Numbered from the stretch's first letter, positions 1 through 9,442 are shown. The stretch: DNA of 64,000 bases from CAKOSP01 sp044432745 (GCA_044432745.1 JAWXUH010000003.1:61380-125379), one strand, 5' to 3'. Numbers and translations: made by a program. Notes: generated from the letters alone by a model not told the origin.

Positions 1-468
1 TCTAAAGGAGAATCTATTGAAGATATGAATAAAGAAATTTTATTTGATGATTTTGTTAAATCAGTTGAAAATGGTTTTAAAAACATTTTACTAATGTATG
101 AAAAAGGTATTATTCCATACGATTTATACTTACAAAATATGTTATACGAAGAGAAAAATATTTATTTTATAGACACTGATTCCTATTTAATAGGCGATAA
201 TAAATATTATTTTGAAAAAACATTAGATACATATTTTAAAGAAATATTTAATTTTTTAAATAACTCTCTTACTATTACCGATATTTATGAAGGAGATATA
301 AATAATCCAAGAACTAAATTAATACAAGATTTTTGGTTTAACAAGATCAGTTTATTAGAATACCTAACAAAATTCAAAGAACTTTACTTTGATATACACA
401 AAAGTGAGTTAATAACAATCAACGATTTTATGAACGATAGTAAACAATATGTTAGAAAATCAAAATAA
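1..468 (+). CDS. Kinase-fold (phosphotransferase/protein-kinase-like) protein, 5' end outside window
   Basis: The reading frame is open from the first base of the window, so I read this as the 3' part of a longer gene; the first ATG at 25 has an AAAGGAG too far upstream to be a convincing start. The visible part has the sequence YDLYLQNMLY followed by IYFIDTDSYLIG. This resembles the catalytic loop (H/Y-D-L-x-x-x-N) and the metal-binding D-x-D of choline/aminoglycoside-kinase and protein-kinase folds. The fold assignment is an inference from these two short motifs; substrate is unknown. The rest is lysine- and aspartate-rich with no membrane segment. It ends at a hairpin shared with the convergent gene at 505. 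Confidence 0.5.
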   Translation, partial: SKGESIEDMNKEILFDDFVKSVENGFKNILLMYEKGIIPYDLYLQNMLYEEKNIYFIDTDSYLIGDNKYYFEKTLDTYFKEIFNFLNNSLTITDIYEGDINNPRTKLIQDFWFNKISLLEYLTKFKELYFDIHKSELITINDFMNDSKQYVRKSK

Positions 469-501
469 AAAAGATATACATGCTTTAGTATATCTTTTTT
501 T
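467..501. terminator. Bidirectional Rho-independent terminator
   Basis: Inverted repeat AAAGATATAC / GTATATCTTT with an 8-base loop, flanked by A-runs on the left and T-runs on the right. It sits between the stop codons of two convergent genes and can serve both. Confidence 0.8.
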
Positions 502-504
502 ATG

Positions 505-1374
505 TTATTTTGTTCTTTTTCTTGTAATTACAGCATCTTGATTATAAGGAATATCACTTGATACATTTATATCTCTATTAACTTGTGAACTTGATTTTTT
601 AAAGTTAACTTCAAATAAGTTATCTTTTTTATATATTATAGAAAACATATATATTTCTAATTTATTATTTCTATATATAATTAAATAATCTTGAGCAGTT
701 CCCGTCATAGCACTTCCATATATAACTTGATTTTCTATTTCTTCAAATGTAAATTCTTTTTTTATTACTTCTTTTGTAGAATCATCTTCACCTAAATTCA
801 TTAACTTAGATGCAAACTGCGCGCTATAATTATAATTATCAGTAAAATCACTTCTTATAGTTTCATTACTTGGTATAACAAAATTATCGCATACTAGTCC
901 ATCTTTGTTATTTCTAGCATAAACTAAACCTTTACTTGCTAAGTATATATACCTTGCTGTTTCTCCGCTAGCATAACCTTTAAATAACGCATCTATAGCC
1001 TCTCTTGTAAAAAGATCGCTAACATAACCTTCCTCTCTTAAATTAGATTGAATTAAGTATACTTCTTTATTTTTTTTAATAAAATAATAGTTATCTATAG
1101 CTATACCTCTATTTAATAAAATTCTAAAATACATTTTATCAAGTTCTAAACAAAGATTTACTGCATCTAATCCGTTTATAGTATCGCCAGGATACAATTG
1201 ATTAGGAAACCCTTTAGTAAGTACGTTATTTTGATTTTTATTAATATCTTCAGATGAAATATTACTAAATAATATTTCATCTGGACTTGTAAAAAATAAA
1301 CCAGAAAGCAATAAGTGTATTAACTGAACTTTATTGCCTTTTACATACTTCTTTTCCATTTTGTCTATTTCCAT
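505..1374 (-). CDS. Hypothetical protein, 289 aa
   Basis: I do not recognise this protein. It is a soluble-looking, mixed alpha/beta sequence without a signal peptide or membrane segment. The N-terminal third contains DEILFSNISSEDINKNQ and a region rich in aromatic residues (NYYFIKKNKEVYLIQSN). The C-terminal part (about residues 215-270) alternates hydrophobic and polar residues like beta strands (DYLIIYRNNKLEIYMFSIIY). The start at 1374 is supported by an AGAAAGAGTG ribosome-binding sequence about 8 bases upstream; an in-frame ATG five codons later is an alternative. It is convergent with the partial kinase-like gene, and about 290 bases of non-coding DNA separate it from the next gene. Confidence 0.75.
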   Translation of the reverse strand: MEIDKMEKKYVKGNKVQLIHLLLSGLFFTSPDEILFSNISSEDINKNQNNVLTKGFPNQLYPGDTINGLDAVNLCLELDKMYFRILLNRGIAIDNYYFIKKNKEVYLIQSNLREEGYVSDLFTREAIDALFKGYASGETARYIYLASKGLVYARNNKDGLVCDNFVIPSNETIRSDFTDNYNYSAQFASKLMNLGEDDSTKEVIKKEFTFEEIENQVIYGSAMTGTAQDYLIIYRNNKLEIYMFSIIYKKDNLFEVNFKKSSSQVNRDINVSSDIPYNQDAVITRKRTK

Positions 1375-1667
1375 ATAAAATCACTCTTTCTTAATGAATT
1401 ATACTAGCACACAATAAGACGTTAATCAACAATAAAAATTCTTACTTTTATCTAAGTGTATAATTTCTAAAGTAAAATCATCCATTATAATTAACACTTT
1501 CGCCTTATTTATATTGATCCTATCTCTACTTAAAATATATTGTATCACTTTTTACATTCTTTAAAAATAGTTCGTAAATCTTAACAAATAGTTTACATAT
1601 ATACATTAACTCTGCTTCATATTTCTTATATCACAAATTTATATGTTAAAATAGAATTGGTGATAGT
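1375..1667. other. Intergenic region without recognised gene
   Basis: AT-rich stretch between two divergently transcribed genes. I see no ORF with a ribosome-binding site, no RNA structure and no repeat. It presumably holds the promoters of both neighbours, but I cannot place a convincing -35/-10 pair. Confidence 0.5.
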
Positions 1668-2273
1668 ATGTATTTTATAAATATATTTTTAATGTTTATG
1701 ATTTATTCAATATTTGGTTATTTCTACGAAATACTGGTTATATTGTGTTTTGAAAAGAAAATTGAAATTAAAAGAGGATTCTTACTAGGTCCATATATTC
1801 CGATATATGGATTTGGTATGATGTTTATGACCTTATTCTTATTTCCACTTAAAGACAATATTATAATGTTATTTTTAGCTAGTTTGGTATCTGCTGGAAT
1901 ACTTGAATATATGACAAGCTATGTTATGGAAAAAATATATGGTTATAGATGGTGGGACTACTCTGATGATCCATTTAATATAAATGGAAGGATTACTTTA
2001 TCAATTCTTATTCTATTTGGTATAGGAGGAATATTAGTTGTAAATTATATTGCACCTTTTATTACAAATTTACTAAACAATATAAACAATACTACTCTTT
2101 TCATTAGTGCCCTTATACTAGGAATAATAATTTTAACTGATCTTTATTTATCAACATACATTTCTTTTAAGATAAAAGCTAATGTACTAAAAAAAGCTTG
2201 TAAAGACTCTACTAAATTTATTAAAGAAGAAACATATAATTATATTAAAAAAGTATTAAAAAATAAGTCATAA
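1668..2273 (+). CDS. Putative ABC transporter permease, CmpB-like membrane protein
   Basis: A 201-residue integral membrane protein with about five hydrophobic segments (roughly residues 3-25, 40-60, 65-85, 108-130, 140-162). The pattern FGYFYEI near the start, the R-G-F-L-x-G-P-x-x-P-I-Y-G-x-G segment (about residues 36-51) and the later YGYRWWDYSDDPFNINGRI are characteristic of the bacterial family annotated as putative ABC transporter permease (ABC_trans_CmpB, PF06541). No partner ATPase or binding protein is adjacent, so a transport role is only the family label. Start chosen because GGTGATAGT precedes the ATG. It ends in a hairpin shared with the convergent histidine kinase gene. Confidence 0.8.
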   Translation: MYFINIFLMFMIYSIFGYFYEILVILCFEKKIEIKRGFLLGPYIPIYGFGMMFMTLFLFPLKDNIIMLFLASLVSAGILEYMTSYVMEKIYGYRWWDYSDDPFNINGRITLSILILFGIGGILVVNYIAPFITNLLNNINNTTLFISALILGIIILTDLYLSTYISFKIKANVLKKACKDSTKFIKEETYNYIKKVLKNKS

Positions 2274-2296
2274 ACTAATATGACTTATTTTTATTT
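2261..2296. terminator. Bidirectional Rho-independent terminator
   Basis: Perfect 11-base arms AAATAAGTCAT / ATGACTTATTT followed by a T-rich run. The hairpin overlaps the 3' end of the membrane protein gene and lies just before the stop of the convergent kinase gene. Confidence 0.8.
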
Positions 2297-4108
2297 GTTA
2301 AATACTTCTTCAATCATTGATAATATTAAATCTTTTTTAAAAGGTTTAGCTATATAATTAGTAAATCCTAGTTTTTTATATTTAGATTCAGCATCCGATA
2401 AAGCATCCGCTGTAAGAGCTATAACTGGAATATTAAAATCTGGATTTTCTTTTAAACGAAGAAGCGTATCTTCTCCACCTAACTCAGGCATCATAATGTC
2501 CATTAAAATTAAATCATAAGAATTATTTTTTAATTTATCAATACATTCCAACCCATTGTAACATTCATCAAGTATTAAACCAGTATCTGATAGAAATTTT
2601 TTAGCTACTTTTATATTTAGCGTATTATCATCTACTATTAAAACTTTTTTACCAGTTAAGTTTTTAGAAAAATTAACATTATTTATTGCAACTATTACTT
2701 CATCTTCTTTTTTTTCTAATTGATCTATTTTCTGAGGTAAATTAACTACGAATAAAGAACCTTCACCAAACTTACTATTACAATTTATATTACCTTGCAT
2801 AGATTCAACTAATTTTTTAGTAATAGCAAGCCCAAGACCTACACCTTCTATTGTTGTATTTTTTTCAGCATCAAGTCTTTCAAACTTTGTAAATAATTTC
2901 TTTAAGAAATCTTCATTAATTCCCCTACCAGTATCTTCAACAGTTATACGTAAAAGAGCTATATCATCTTTATTTATTGTTTGAACGTTTATCTTAACAT
3001 AACCTTCTTTTGTATATTTTATAGCGTTACTAACTAAATTAGATATAATAGTTTTTACATGAGATGAATCTCCAAGTAATTTATAAGGAACGTCTTGTCC
3101 TACAGTACAAGATAATTCTATATTCTTAGTACCTATTCTAACTCTATTAACATTTAGTATTTGTGTTAAAGCTACTCTTATATCATATGGTCTAGGATTT
3201 ATTTCAAGCTTATCACTTTCAATTTTATTAATATCTAATATATTACCCACTATTTCAAGTAATGTTTGAGAAGCATTTAATATATCATTAAGATCTTCCT
3301 TCATAGATTCATCTATATTTTGGCTTGAAACCATATTTTCACTTAAACCAACTATTGCATTCAAAGGAGTTCTAACTTCATGAGACATACTTGATAAGAA
3401 ATCAGATTTAGCAGCATTAGCTTTCTCAGCTCTTTTTTTCTCAATATTTAAATTATCCATTAATTTAACATCTGGATTTTCTATAGTAAAGTACATTATT
3501 AGATTAACAAAAGATAAGAATAATGATACTAATACTAAACTTGGTAAGTATAATCTACATACTAATAATGTTATAAGTAATATAATTAATATATACACTG
3601 GGCTATATTTTCTATTATTTAAATTTTTGATGTTATGTAAAAATACTACAACAATTAGAATTATATAGGTAAAAAAAGCTAAATAAGCTACATCCATAGC
3701 CATACCAGTTGCACTCATAATACCATCTTGATTTATAAGTTCTATTGGAGCAATAACAACAAAGAGCATAACTAAAAGGTTTATTAAACACGTTGATTTT
3801 GAAAACTTAGATAATTTTTTTTCAGGTACATTATAACTAATTAAATATACATAAAAGAATATACCCCAAGCATAATTTAATAAACACATAAGATCTAATT
3901 TATTAAAAACAAATATCAAAAAAGATTCAGGTAGTGTATAGTTAAGAAATATAATTAATGAACAAAAGATAGAATCGAACAAAGCACAAATAATTAAAAA
4001 ACTATATATTTTTGTTTCATTATTTTTAACATTTTCTTTACTAAAAAACAAAAGAAATAACAAAACTGATATAGCTAACCCTACTAAAGGAAGCTGTAAA
4101 TTATACAT
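2291..4108 (-). CDS. Membrane-anchored hybrid histidine kinase with C-terminal receiver domain
   Basis: A 605-residue hybrid sensor kinase. Residues 1-210 contain seven or eight hydrophobic segments forming a membrane sensor without a large extracellular domain. A short coiled coil (about 220-235) leads to the HisKA box SDFLSSMSHEVRTPLN, with phospho-accepting His243. The ATPase domain shows the N box (LVSNAIKYT), G1 (DTGRGI) and G2 (GVGLGLAI). Residues 485-605 are a receiver domain with DD acidic pair (VDDN), phospho-accepting Asp537 (LMDIMMPE) and the conserved K in AKPF. It is the last gene of an NRPS-PPTase-kinase operon, 7 bases after the PPTase. No output domain or cognate regulator is adjacent, so the final phosphoacceptor is unknown. 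The arrangement suggests it senses the NRPS product or controls its production; that is inference. Confidence 0.9.
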   Translation of the reverse strand: MYNLQLPLVGLAISVLLFLLFFSKENVKNNETKIYSFLIICALFDSIFCSLIIFLNYTLPESFLIFVFNKLDLMCLLNYAWGIFFYVYLISYNVPEKKLSKFSKSTCLINLLVMLFVVIAPIELINQDGIMSATGMAMDVAYLAFFTYIILIVVVFLHNIKNLNNRKYSPVYILIILLITLLVCRLYLPSLVLVSLFLSFVNLIMYFTIENPDVKLMDNLNIEKKRAEKANAAKSDFLSSMSHEVRTPLNAIVGLSENMVSSQNIDESMKEDLNDILNASQTLLEIVGNILDINKIESDKLEINPRPYDIRVALTQILNVNRVRIGTKNIELSCTVGQDVPYKLLGDSSHVKTIISNLVSNAIKYTKEGYVKINVQTINKDDIALLRITVEDTGRGINEDFLKKLFTKFERLDAEKNTTIEGVGLGLAITKKLVESMQGNINCNSKFGEGSLFVVNLPQKIDQLEKKEDEVIVAINNVNFSKNLTGKKVLIVDDNTLNIKVAKKFLSDTGLILDECYNGLECIDKLKNNSYDLILMDIMMPELGGEDTLLRLKENPDFNIPVIALTADALSDAESKYKKLGFTNYIAKPFKKDLILSMIEEVFNK

Positions 4109-4115
4109 AAAACTC

Positions 4116-4745
4116 CTAACTAATTTCTAATATATCTTCTAAAGAAATTTCTTTTAATTCGTAAGACTTATCGTTAGATGATATAGAAATTATATGATTA
4201 TCTAGCTCGGCAGAACTTATCATAAAACCATTATAACATAAACTTAATTTTTTGTAATCAAATTTTATATTATTAAAATCACTTGAAATACCTGTTCCAA
4301 CCATCTTCAAGTATGCTTCTCTTTTAGTCCAAACATTAGTAAGAAACACTAAATCAGTAAGCAAATCAGAGTATTCTTTTATTTCTATTTCATCAAAGAT
4401 ATAAGATACTAAATTTTCACTAAATTCGTTAACTTTTTCTACATCTACACCAATTTCATATTCACTAAAAGCTACTACTACCATATTATCAGTGTGACTT
4501 ATATTAAATTTAACAGGACAGTTATTTATAAATGGCTTACCATGTTCATTATATATAAAATTTAGATCTGATTTAATATTGTTAACTTCAAAGTATTTTT
4601 TTATCAACAAAAAAGAAACTAAGCTATTTAATTTATCTTCTAATTTGATATAATTATTTATCTTAGTTTTTCTTTGATTTGTTATATTAAAATCTTTATC
4701 AAATAATCTCAGCCACTGAGGTGTTATATAACAATAATAAATCAT
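4116..4745 (-). CDS. 4'-phosphopantetheinyl transferase, Sfp type
   Basis: Transfers the phosphopantetheine arm of CoA to the serine of carrier domains, here almost certainly the T domain of the NRPS encoded immediately upstream. The 209-residue length is close to the usual 220-240 of Sfp-type enzymes. Diagnostic motifs are visible: KFNISHTDNMVVVAF (P1/P1a region), IGVDVEKV (metal-binding D and E), and WTKREAYLKMVGTGI (P3, the W-T-K-x-E-A-x-x-K signature). The start codon is one base after the NRPS stop codon (4747 versus 4745), so translation is probably coupled. It is a dedicated partner of the pathway rather than the general AcpS, which is shorter and lacks the pseudo-duplicated fold. Confidence 0.93.
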   Translation of the reverse strand: MIYYCYITPQWLRLFDKDFNITNQRKTKINNYIKLEDKLNSLVSFLLIKKYFEVNNIKSDLNFIYNEHGKPFINNCPVKFNISHTDNMVVVAFSEYEIGVDVEKVNEFSENLVSYIFDEIEIKEYSDLLTDLVFLTNVWTKREAYLKMVGTGISSDFNNIKFDYKKLSLCYNGFMISSAELDNHIISISSNDKSYELKEISLEDILEIS

Positions 4746-4746
4746 T

Positions 4747-7700
4747 TTATTTCTTATCCCTTATTCTAACATTACTAGAAATTTTTAATTTCAAGTTAGT
4801 ATAGTCATTAGATATTAGATTAGATGTTGGATTTTCTATATAACTATTTAAATATTGATATACGATTGTGTAGTTAGGATTATGAGTTTCTTCTATCTTA
4901 GCATCTGCAAATTCAAAAAACTTCTCATCATCTATTACTTCAAATTCTACACCTTTATATCTTAAATAATCTGTTAATAATTCTATTGAATTATCATAAA
5001 TATGATAAGTTTCATTCCCAGTTAAATTAGAAAGCTTAATAATATTTTTTACTGTTTCATCAACAGACATAAGTTGAATCTTAGCATCTATTGCTGCTCT
5101 TGGGAAATATTTTATTTCTTTTATTGTATCAACAATCATTTTAAAAATACTTGTATCTTCATTTATTTGAAATTTATTGTCATAACTACGTTCATCAATG
5201 TAACCAAGTCTATAAACATTTGAAGCAAGTCCTTTTTCCTTAGCTTTAGATATAAGTTCTTCTGCTTTAAATTTGCTCAACATATAAGCATCATGCGATA
5301 CATCTTGCCCTATATCTAGTCTATCTTCCGTAAATACTAAATTATTATTATTTTGAGTAGACATTCCTATCCCTGATATAGTAATAGTTGATACTTGATT
5401 TAACACTGCACCATTAATTGCACTAATTTTCATTAAATTATATACAGCATCAACATTATCCTTCTTAGAATCTTCTATAGAAGCAAAATGACTAACATTA
5501 GCTGCAGAATTATATATAATTCCTACTTCTGAAATAAGTGTATTATATTGATCATCTGTTAAACCAAATTTTTCTTTAGACAAATCTCCTATTAATATAT
5601 TAGTTCTAGATAAAATTTCTTCTGAATTATCAAAATAAAATTCCAAAGCATTTTTAAATTTTTCTACGTTTCTTACAATAACATAAACATTTTCGTTTCT
5701 ATAAGTTAAATATTCTAAAATGTGTGAACCCAAATATCCACCTGCTCCTGTTACTAAAATTGCATTTTGTAAATTAATTTCTTTAATTTCTTCTGAAAAA
5801 ATATTTAAATCATATTCTTCTAAATTAATGTCTTTTTCTCTATTAGCTTTAATTTCTATCAACTCTGCAATAGAAGCAACAGTTACTTTTTTTGGTAAAT
5901 ACATTAAATTTATTTTAACAGATAATTCCTTTTCTAATCTAGAAATCATATCAATTTTCATTTTTGAACTTCCACCTAAGGATTCAAAAGTTGAAGAAAT
6001 ACCAATTGGTTTAATATTAAGTATATCCTCCCATACAGAAATAATTGTTTCTTGAACACTCGTATAAGGTGCTTCATATATACTTTCTAAATGTTTTGAA
6101 TAATCGATTACTGGTAAAGAATTTCTATCTATTTTGCCTGAATTAGTTAATGGAATTTTATCAAGTTTAACAAAAATATGAGGAACCATATAAAGTGGTA
6201 ATATATTTTCCATATGATCTCTAAGTATATTTAAATCTATATCTGTATTTGATTCAAAGTAACCTACTAAGAGACTCTCTTCGTTATTCTTTTGTACGTT
6301 TACAGAACATAATGCAATATTTTCAAAATTATTCATTACATTTTCTACTTCATCTATTTCAATTCTAAGTCCATTTATTTTTATTTGATTGTCATCTCTT
6401 CCACAAAAAACAAGTTCACTCTCCATATTTACATAACCATAATCACCTGTTTTATAGAATCTATTACCATTTGAGTTATAGAATTTTTCTGAAGTAAGTT
6501 CCTCTTTATTATAATATCCAAGAGCTACACCAGTACCCATAACTACTATTTCTCCAATTTGATTTGTTGGCAAATCTATACCATGTTTATCTTTAATAAA
6601 TAATTTAAAATTCTTAATAGGTTTACCTACAGAGTGAGTAGAATTTTCTATCAATTTACCACAATTAAACACTGTTGTCTCAGTTGGTCCATATAAATAA
6701 TATACAGATGGATTATCACATAAAATATTAACTTCATTTATTAAATCTTGACTAAGTTTTTCTCCACCAATAATTATTGTATTTAAATTATTTAATGACA
6801 CATCAGTATTAGAAATTATTTGTTTTAATCTAGTAGGAGTTAAATTTATAGCAAGTGATTCATTTTTTTGAATTAAATCTATAATAGAATTAACATTAAC
6901 TAATTCTTCATTAGTTGTTAAAATTAATGTTTTAGCATTTAATAAAGGAACCCAAACATCTTCTAAAAAAGCATCAAAACCCATGCATATTACAGATAAC
7001 ATAGAATCACTATCATTTAGTAAATATGAATTATTAATTCCCATATTTAAAACACCTTCATCTGGTATAACTGTTACTTTAGGAACACCTGATGATCCAG
7101 AAGTATGAATTGCACAAAATATATTATCTTTCTTATATTTTTGTCTAACAGGATTTTTTGTATCCAAATGCAATAATTTTATAATATCTATTTTTTCAAC
7201 TTCACTATTATTATAATTAGTACCATAAGTAAGCATTAAATTTGATTGAACTTCATTTATTAAAAAATCTATTCTATTTGTAGGATACTGCTCATCATCT
7301 ATTACAAAATATGCTTTACCTATTTTAAGCATAGCAATTATAGAAACAATAGTATAAAAATTTCTATTTCCTACAATAGGAACTATATCACTTTTAATTA
7401 AATCCTCTTCTACAAAGTAATTAGCTAATGAATTTGCATAACTATTTAACTCACTATAAGTATAACTTTTACCGTCGTATACTAAAGCAATATTATCTGG
7501 ATAATTTTCTGCATTAGATTCAAAAACATCAATTGTACTTTGATCAAATTCGTTGAATTCTGAAGAATTAAACTCACTCATTATTTCATAATCTTTTTTA
7601 CTAAATACTGATATATCGTCTACCTTCATATTCACATCATTCATAACTTGTTTTGCTATTACTAACAATCTATTAAACATATTTTCAATTTCACTTCTTG

Positions 7701-8901
7701 TAAACAATTCAGTCTTATAATCTATATTAATTTGAAAACTACCAGTACTTGATCTATCATCTATATTAATAATTAAACTATTAACTATATTTTTATTAAA
7801 ATACCATTTTGTATCTACTTCATAATCAAACTTAGAATCTTCTTGTTTTTTTAATACTGATGCATTTTGATAAGAAACTACTATGTCAAATAAATCACCA
7901 CTAAAATTGAATTTTTCATTTAATTCAGAAGTTAAATGTTCAAGAGGATAAGTTTGTCTTTTGAACAAATTTCTCTTTTGAATTGCTAATTTGTTTACAA
8001 CATCTAAATAAGTATCTTCATCAGATATATTTACTTTTAACACTTGTGGATTTACAAACATACCACAAATATTTCTCTCAGCACTACCTTTTCTATTTAA
8101 AGTAGGAGAACCAAAAACTACGTCATCTTTATTAGATAACCTTTTTATGTATAAAGCCACTAAAGCTTCAAAAAATATTGATTCATATATACCATTATCT
8201 GAACAATATTTTTTAATTTCTGCTGCGTCCTCTAAACTATAATTATAGGTAAAACGATCAGCTTCAATACTGTCAGTAATTTTATTAGAAAAGTTAAAAA
8301 CTTCCACTTCGTCTTTAAATAAATTACCAAAATATTCTTTATCTTCTAAATATTTATCACTGCTTAAATATTTTTCTTCTCTCTCTATAAATTTTAAATA
8401 AGAATTATTAGAGTCTACTAACTCCTCACCTAGTAATAACTTTTCATATGCACTTCTTATTTCTCCGCCTGTTATACCAAGTGAAAATGCATCATATATA
8501 ATATGACTAGTTTTTATATATACATCAAATTTATTATCTGAATGCTTTATCAATTTAAAAGTAACTAAATCATCAGTTAATTTTTCTACTGTCCATAGCT
8601 CGAACATTTCTTCCTTCTCTTCTTCACTAAGTTCAGTAAAATCATATTCTTCTATGTTTTTATTTTTATAATCAGACACATACTGATATGTAGTGTTATC
8701 TTTTTCTAATAATTTAATTCTCATTCCATCACTATTTCTAATAACGTAATTAATAGCTTCATTTAACAAATCATATTTATAAATAAGACCATCTAAAGAT
8801 AATTTCCCAGATAAATATGTGATGTTAGTTTCTTGATGATTTTTTCCCATCATCAAAACAGATTTTTGTGGTTCTGTTAATTCATACAATTTATTGTTCA
8901 T
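4747..8901 (-). CDS. Single-module nonribosomal peptide synthetase (C-A-T-reductase)
   Basis: A 1384-residue synthetase. Residues 1-430 are a condensation-type domain whose active-site motif is SHIIYDA (about 131-138): the second, catalytic His is kept but the first His of HHxxxDG is Ser and the final Gly is Ala. Residues 450-940 are an adenylation domain with A3 HTSGSSGVPK, A5 LYGPTETTV, A7 YKTGDYGYV and A8 GRDDNQIKINGLRIEIDEVE. The carrier domain has FESLGGSSKMK (serine near 975). Residues 1045-1384 are a Rossmann-type terminal reductase with TGAGGYLGS and the YMLSK pair. It therefore should condense an acyl or aminoacyl donor with one amino acid and release it reductively as an aldehyde or alcohol. 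Donor and amino acid cannot be read by eye. First gene of an operon with its own PPTase and a hybrid kinase. Confidence 0.93.
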   Translation of the reverse strand: MNNKLYELTEPQKSVLMMGKNHQETNITYLSGKLSLDGLIYKYDLLNEAINYVIRNSDGMRIKLLEKDNTTYQYVSDYKNKNIEEYDFTELSEEEKEEMFELWTVEKLTDDLVTFKLIKHSDNKFDVYIKTSHIIYDAFSLGITGGEIRSAYEKLLLGEELVDSNNSYLKFIEREEKYLSSDKYLEDKEYFGNLFKDEVEVFNFSNKITDSIEADRFTYNYSLEDAAEIKKYCSDNGIYESIFFEALVALYIKRLSNKDDVVFGSPTLNRKGSAERNICGMFVNPQVLKVNISDEDTYLDVVNKLAIQKRNLFKRQTYPLEHLTSELNEKFNFSGDLFDIVVSYQNASVLKKQEDSKFDYEVDTKWYFNKNIVNSLIINIDDRSSTGSFQINIDYKTELFTRSEIENMFNRLLVIAKQVMNDVNMKVDDISVFSKKDYEIMSEFNSSEFNEFDQSTIDVFESNAENYPDNIALVYDGKSYTYSELNSYANSLANYFVEEDLIKSDIVPIVGNRNFYTIVSIIAMLKIGKAYFVIDDEQYPTNRIDFLINEVQSNLMLTYGTNYNNSEVEKIDIIKLLHLDTKNPVRQKYKKDNIFCAIHTSGSSGVPKVTVIPDEGVLNMGINNSYLLNDSDSMLSVICMGFDAFLEDVWVPLLNAKTLILTTNEELVNVNSIIDLIQKNESLAINLTPTRLKQIISNTDVSLNNLNTIIIGGEKLSQDLINEVNILCDNPSVYYLYGPTETTVFNCGKLIENSTHSVGKPIKNFKLFIKDKHGIDLPTNQIGEIVVMGTGVALGYYNKEELTSEKFYNSNGNRFYKTGDYGYVNMESELVFCGRDDNQIKINGLRIEIDEVENVMNNFENIALCSVNVQKNNEESLLVGYFESNTDIDLNILRDHMENILPLYMVPHIFVKLDKIPLTNSGKIDRNSLPVIDYSKHLESIYEAPYTSVQETIISVWEDILNIKPIGISSTFESLGGSSKMKIDMISRLEKELSVKINLMYLPKKVTVASIAELIEIKANREKDINLEEYDLNIFSEEIKEINLQNAILVTGAGGYLGSHILEYLTYRNENVYVIVRNVEKFKNALEFYFDNSEEILSRTNILIGDLSKEKFGLTDDQYNTLISEVGIIYNSAANVSHFASIEDSKKDNVDAVYNLMKISAINGAVLNQVSTITISGIGMSTQNNNNLVFTEDRLDIGQDVSHDAYMLSKFKAEELISKAKEKGLASNVYRLGYIDERSYDNKFQINEDTSIFKMIVDTIKEIKYFPRAAIDAKIQLMSVDETVKNIIKLSNLTGNETYHIYDNSIELLTDYLRYKGVEFEVIDDEKFFEFADAKIEETHNPNYTIVYQYLNSYIENPTSNLISNDYTNLKLKISSNVRIRDKK

Positions 8902-8926
8902 TGTTACTCTCTCTTTTTTGATTTTT

Positions 8927-8955
8927 ATTTTACTCTAGCTAAAATTAAAAGTCAA
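8927..8955 (-). promoter_or_regulatory. Predicted sigma-A promoter of the NRPS operon
   Basis: On the minus strand TTGACT (8950-8955) and TAAAAT (8927-8932) are separated by exactly 17 bases, 26 bases before the NRPS start codon. The spacing is ideal and the -35 has five of six consensus bases. Confidence 0.5.
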
Positions 8956-9006
8956 TCAATATAACACAAAGTATACATAAAAAAAAACATAATTAGTATT
9001 ATATTT

Positions 9007-9120
9007 TTAATTTTTTTGTATTTCTATTATTATACTAGTTTCAGTTTCTTTTAATTTAATTTCTTCATTATCTTCGATATCAATTATCAATTGTTTCTCA
9101 TTGTTTGTAATGACAGCCAT
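9007..9120 (-). CDS. Small acidic protein, 37 aa, upstream of the NRPS
   Basis: A 37-codon frame starting MAVITNNEKQLIIDIEDNEE and ending in IIIEIQKN. It is preceded by AAAGGTGA six bases before the ATG, a stronger ribosome-binding site than that of the NRPS itself. The composition alternates charged and beta-branched residues (VITNNEKQLIIDIEDNEEIKL), like a small beta-sheet protein. It has no signal peptide, double-Gly leader or Cys residues, so it does not look like a bacteriocin or lanthipeptide precursor. It lies between the XRE gene and the NRPS, all on the same strand. Function unknown; a regulatory or MbtH-like accessory role is possible by position only, and MbtH proteins are longer with three conserved tryptophans that are absent here. 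Confidence 0.6.
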   Translation of the reverse strand: MAVITNNEKQLIIDIEDNEEIKLKETETSIIIEIQKN

Positions 9121-9199
9121 AAAATCACCTTTTCTATATTTTAAATAATAACAAAAAAATAATATAAGGTCAACAATTGACTTTGAGTTTTATTTCAAC

Positions 9200-9442
9200 T
9201 TAGTTTTTTAAATTACCATCTCCTACACCTAGAAAAAGGTAATCCATAGATACTTTAGCAAAATTACATAGTTCTATTGCTTTATCAAGAGATAAAGATC
9301 CTTTGCCATTGATAACTAGTCCCATGTTTTGACCACTAGTACCTATTGCCCTGCCTAGTTGAACTTGACTCATTCCATCTAACTTCTCTACTCTGATTTT
9401 TTCTATTCTTTTTCCAATTTCTATTTTTCTACTAACTTCCAT
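9200..9442 (-). CDS. XRE-family transcriptional regulator, 80 aa
   Basis: A minimal helix-turn-helix protein. Residues 8-70 fit a Cro/C1-type domain: IGKRIEKIRVEKLDGMSQVQLGRAIG and the recognition region SGQNMGLVINGKGSLSLDKAIEL, followed by MDYLFLG, a typical end of these domains. No dimerisation or effector domain. AGGAGG lies 6 bases before the ATG. It is the first gene of the minus-strand side and faces the Spo0A-like regulator gene across a 149-base divergent region that contains a perfect inverted repeat (9516-9534), a natural candidate for its operator. Regulation of the small gene and NRPS operon downstream is inferred from position. Confidence 0.85.
   Translation of the reverse strand: MEVSRKIEIGKRIEKIRVEKLDGMSQVQLGRAIGTSGQNMGLVINGKGSLSLDKAIELCNFAKVSMDYLFLGVGDGNLKN

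Noticed and set aside
5720..6055. 111-residue plus-strand frame inside the NRPS gene
   Set aside because: It is antisense to the carrier and reductase domains of the NRPS, has no ribosome-binding site and no protein-like features; the NRPS motifs show which strand codes.
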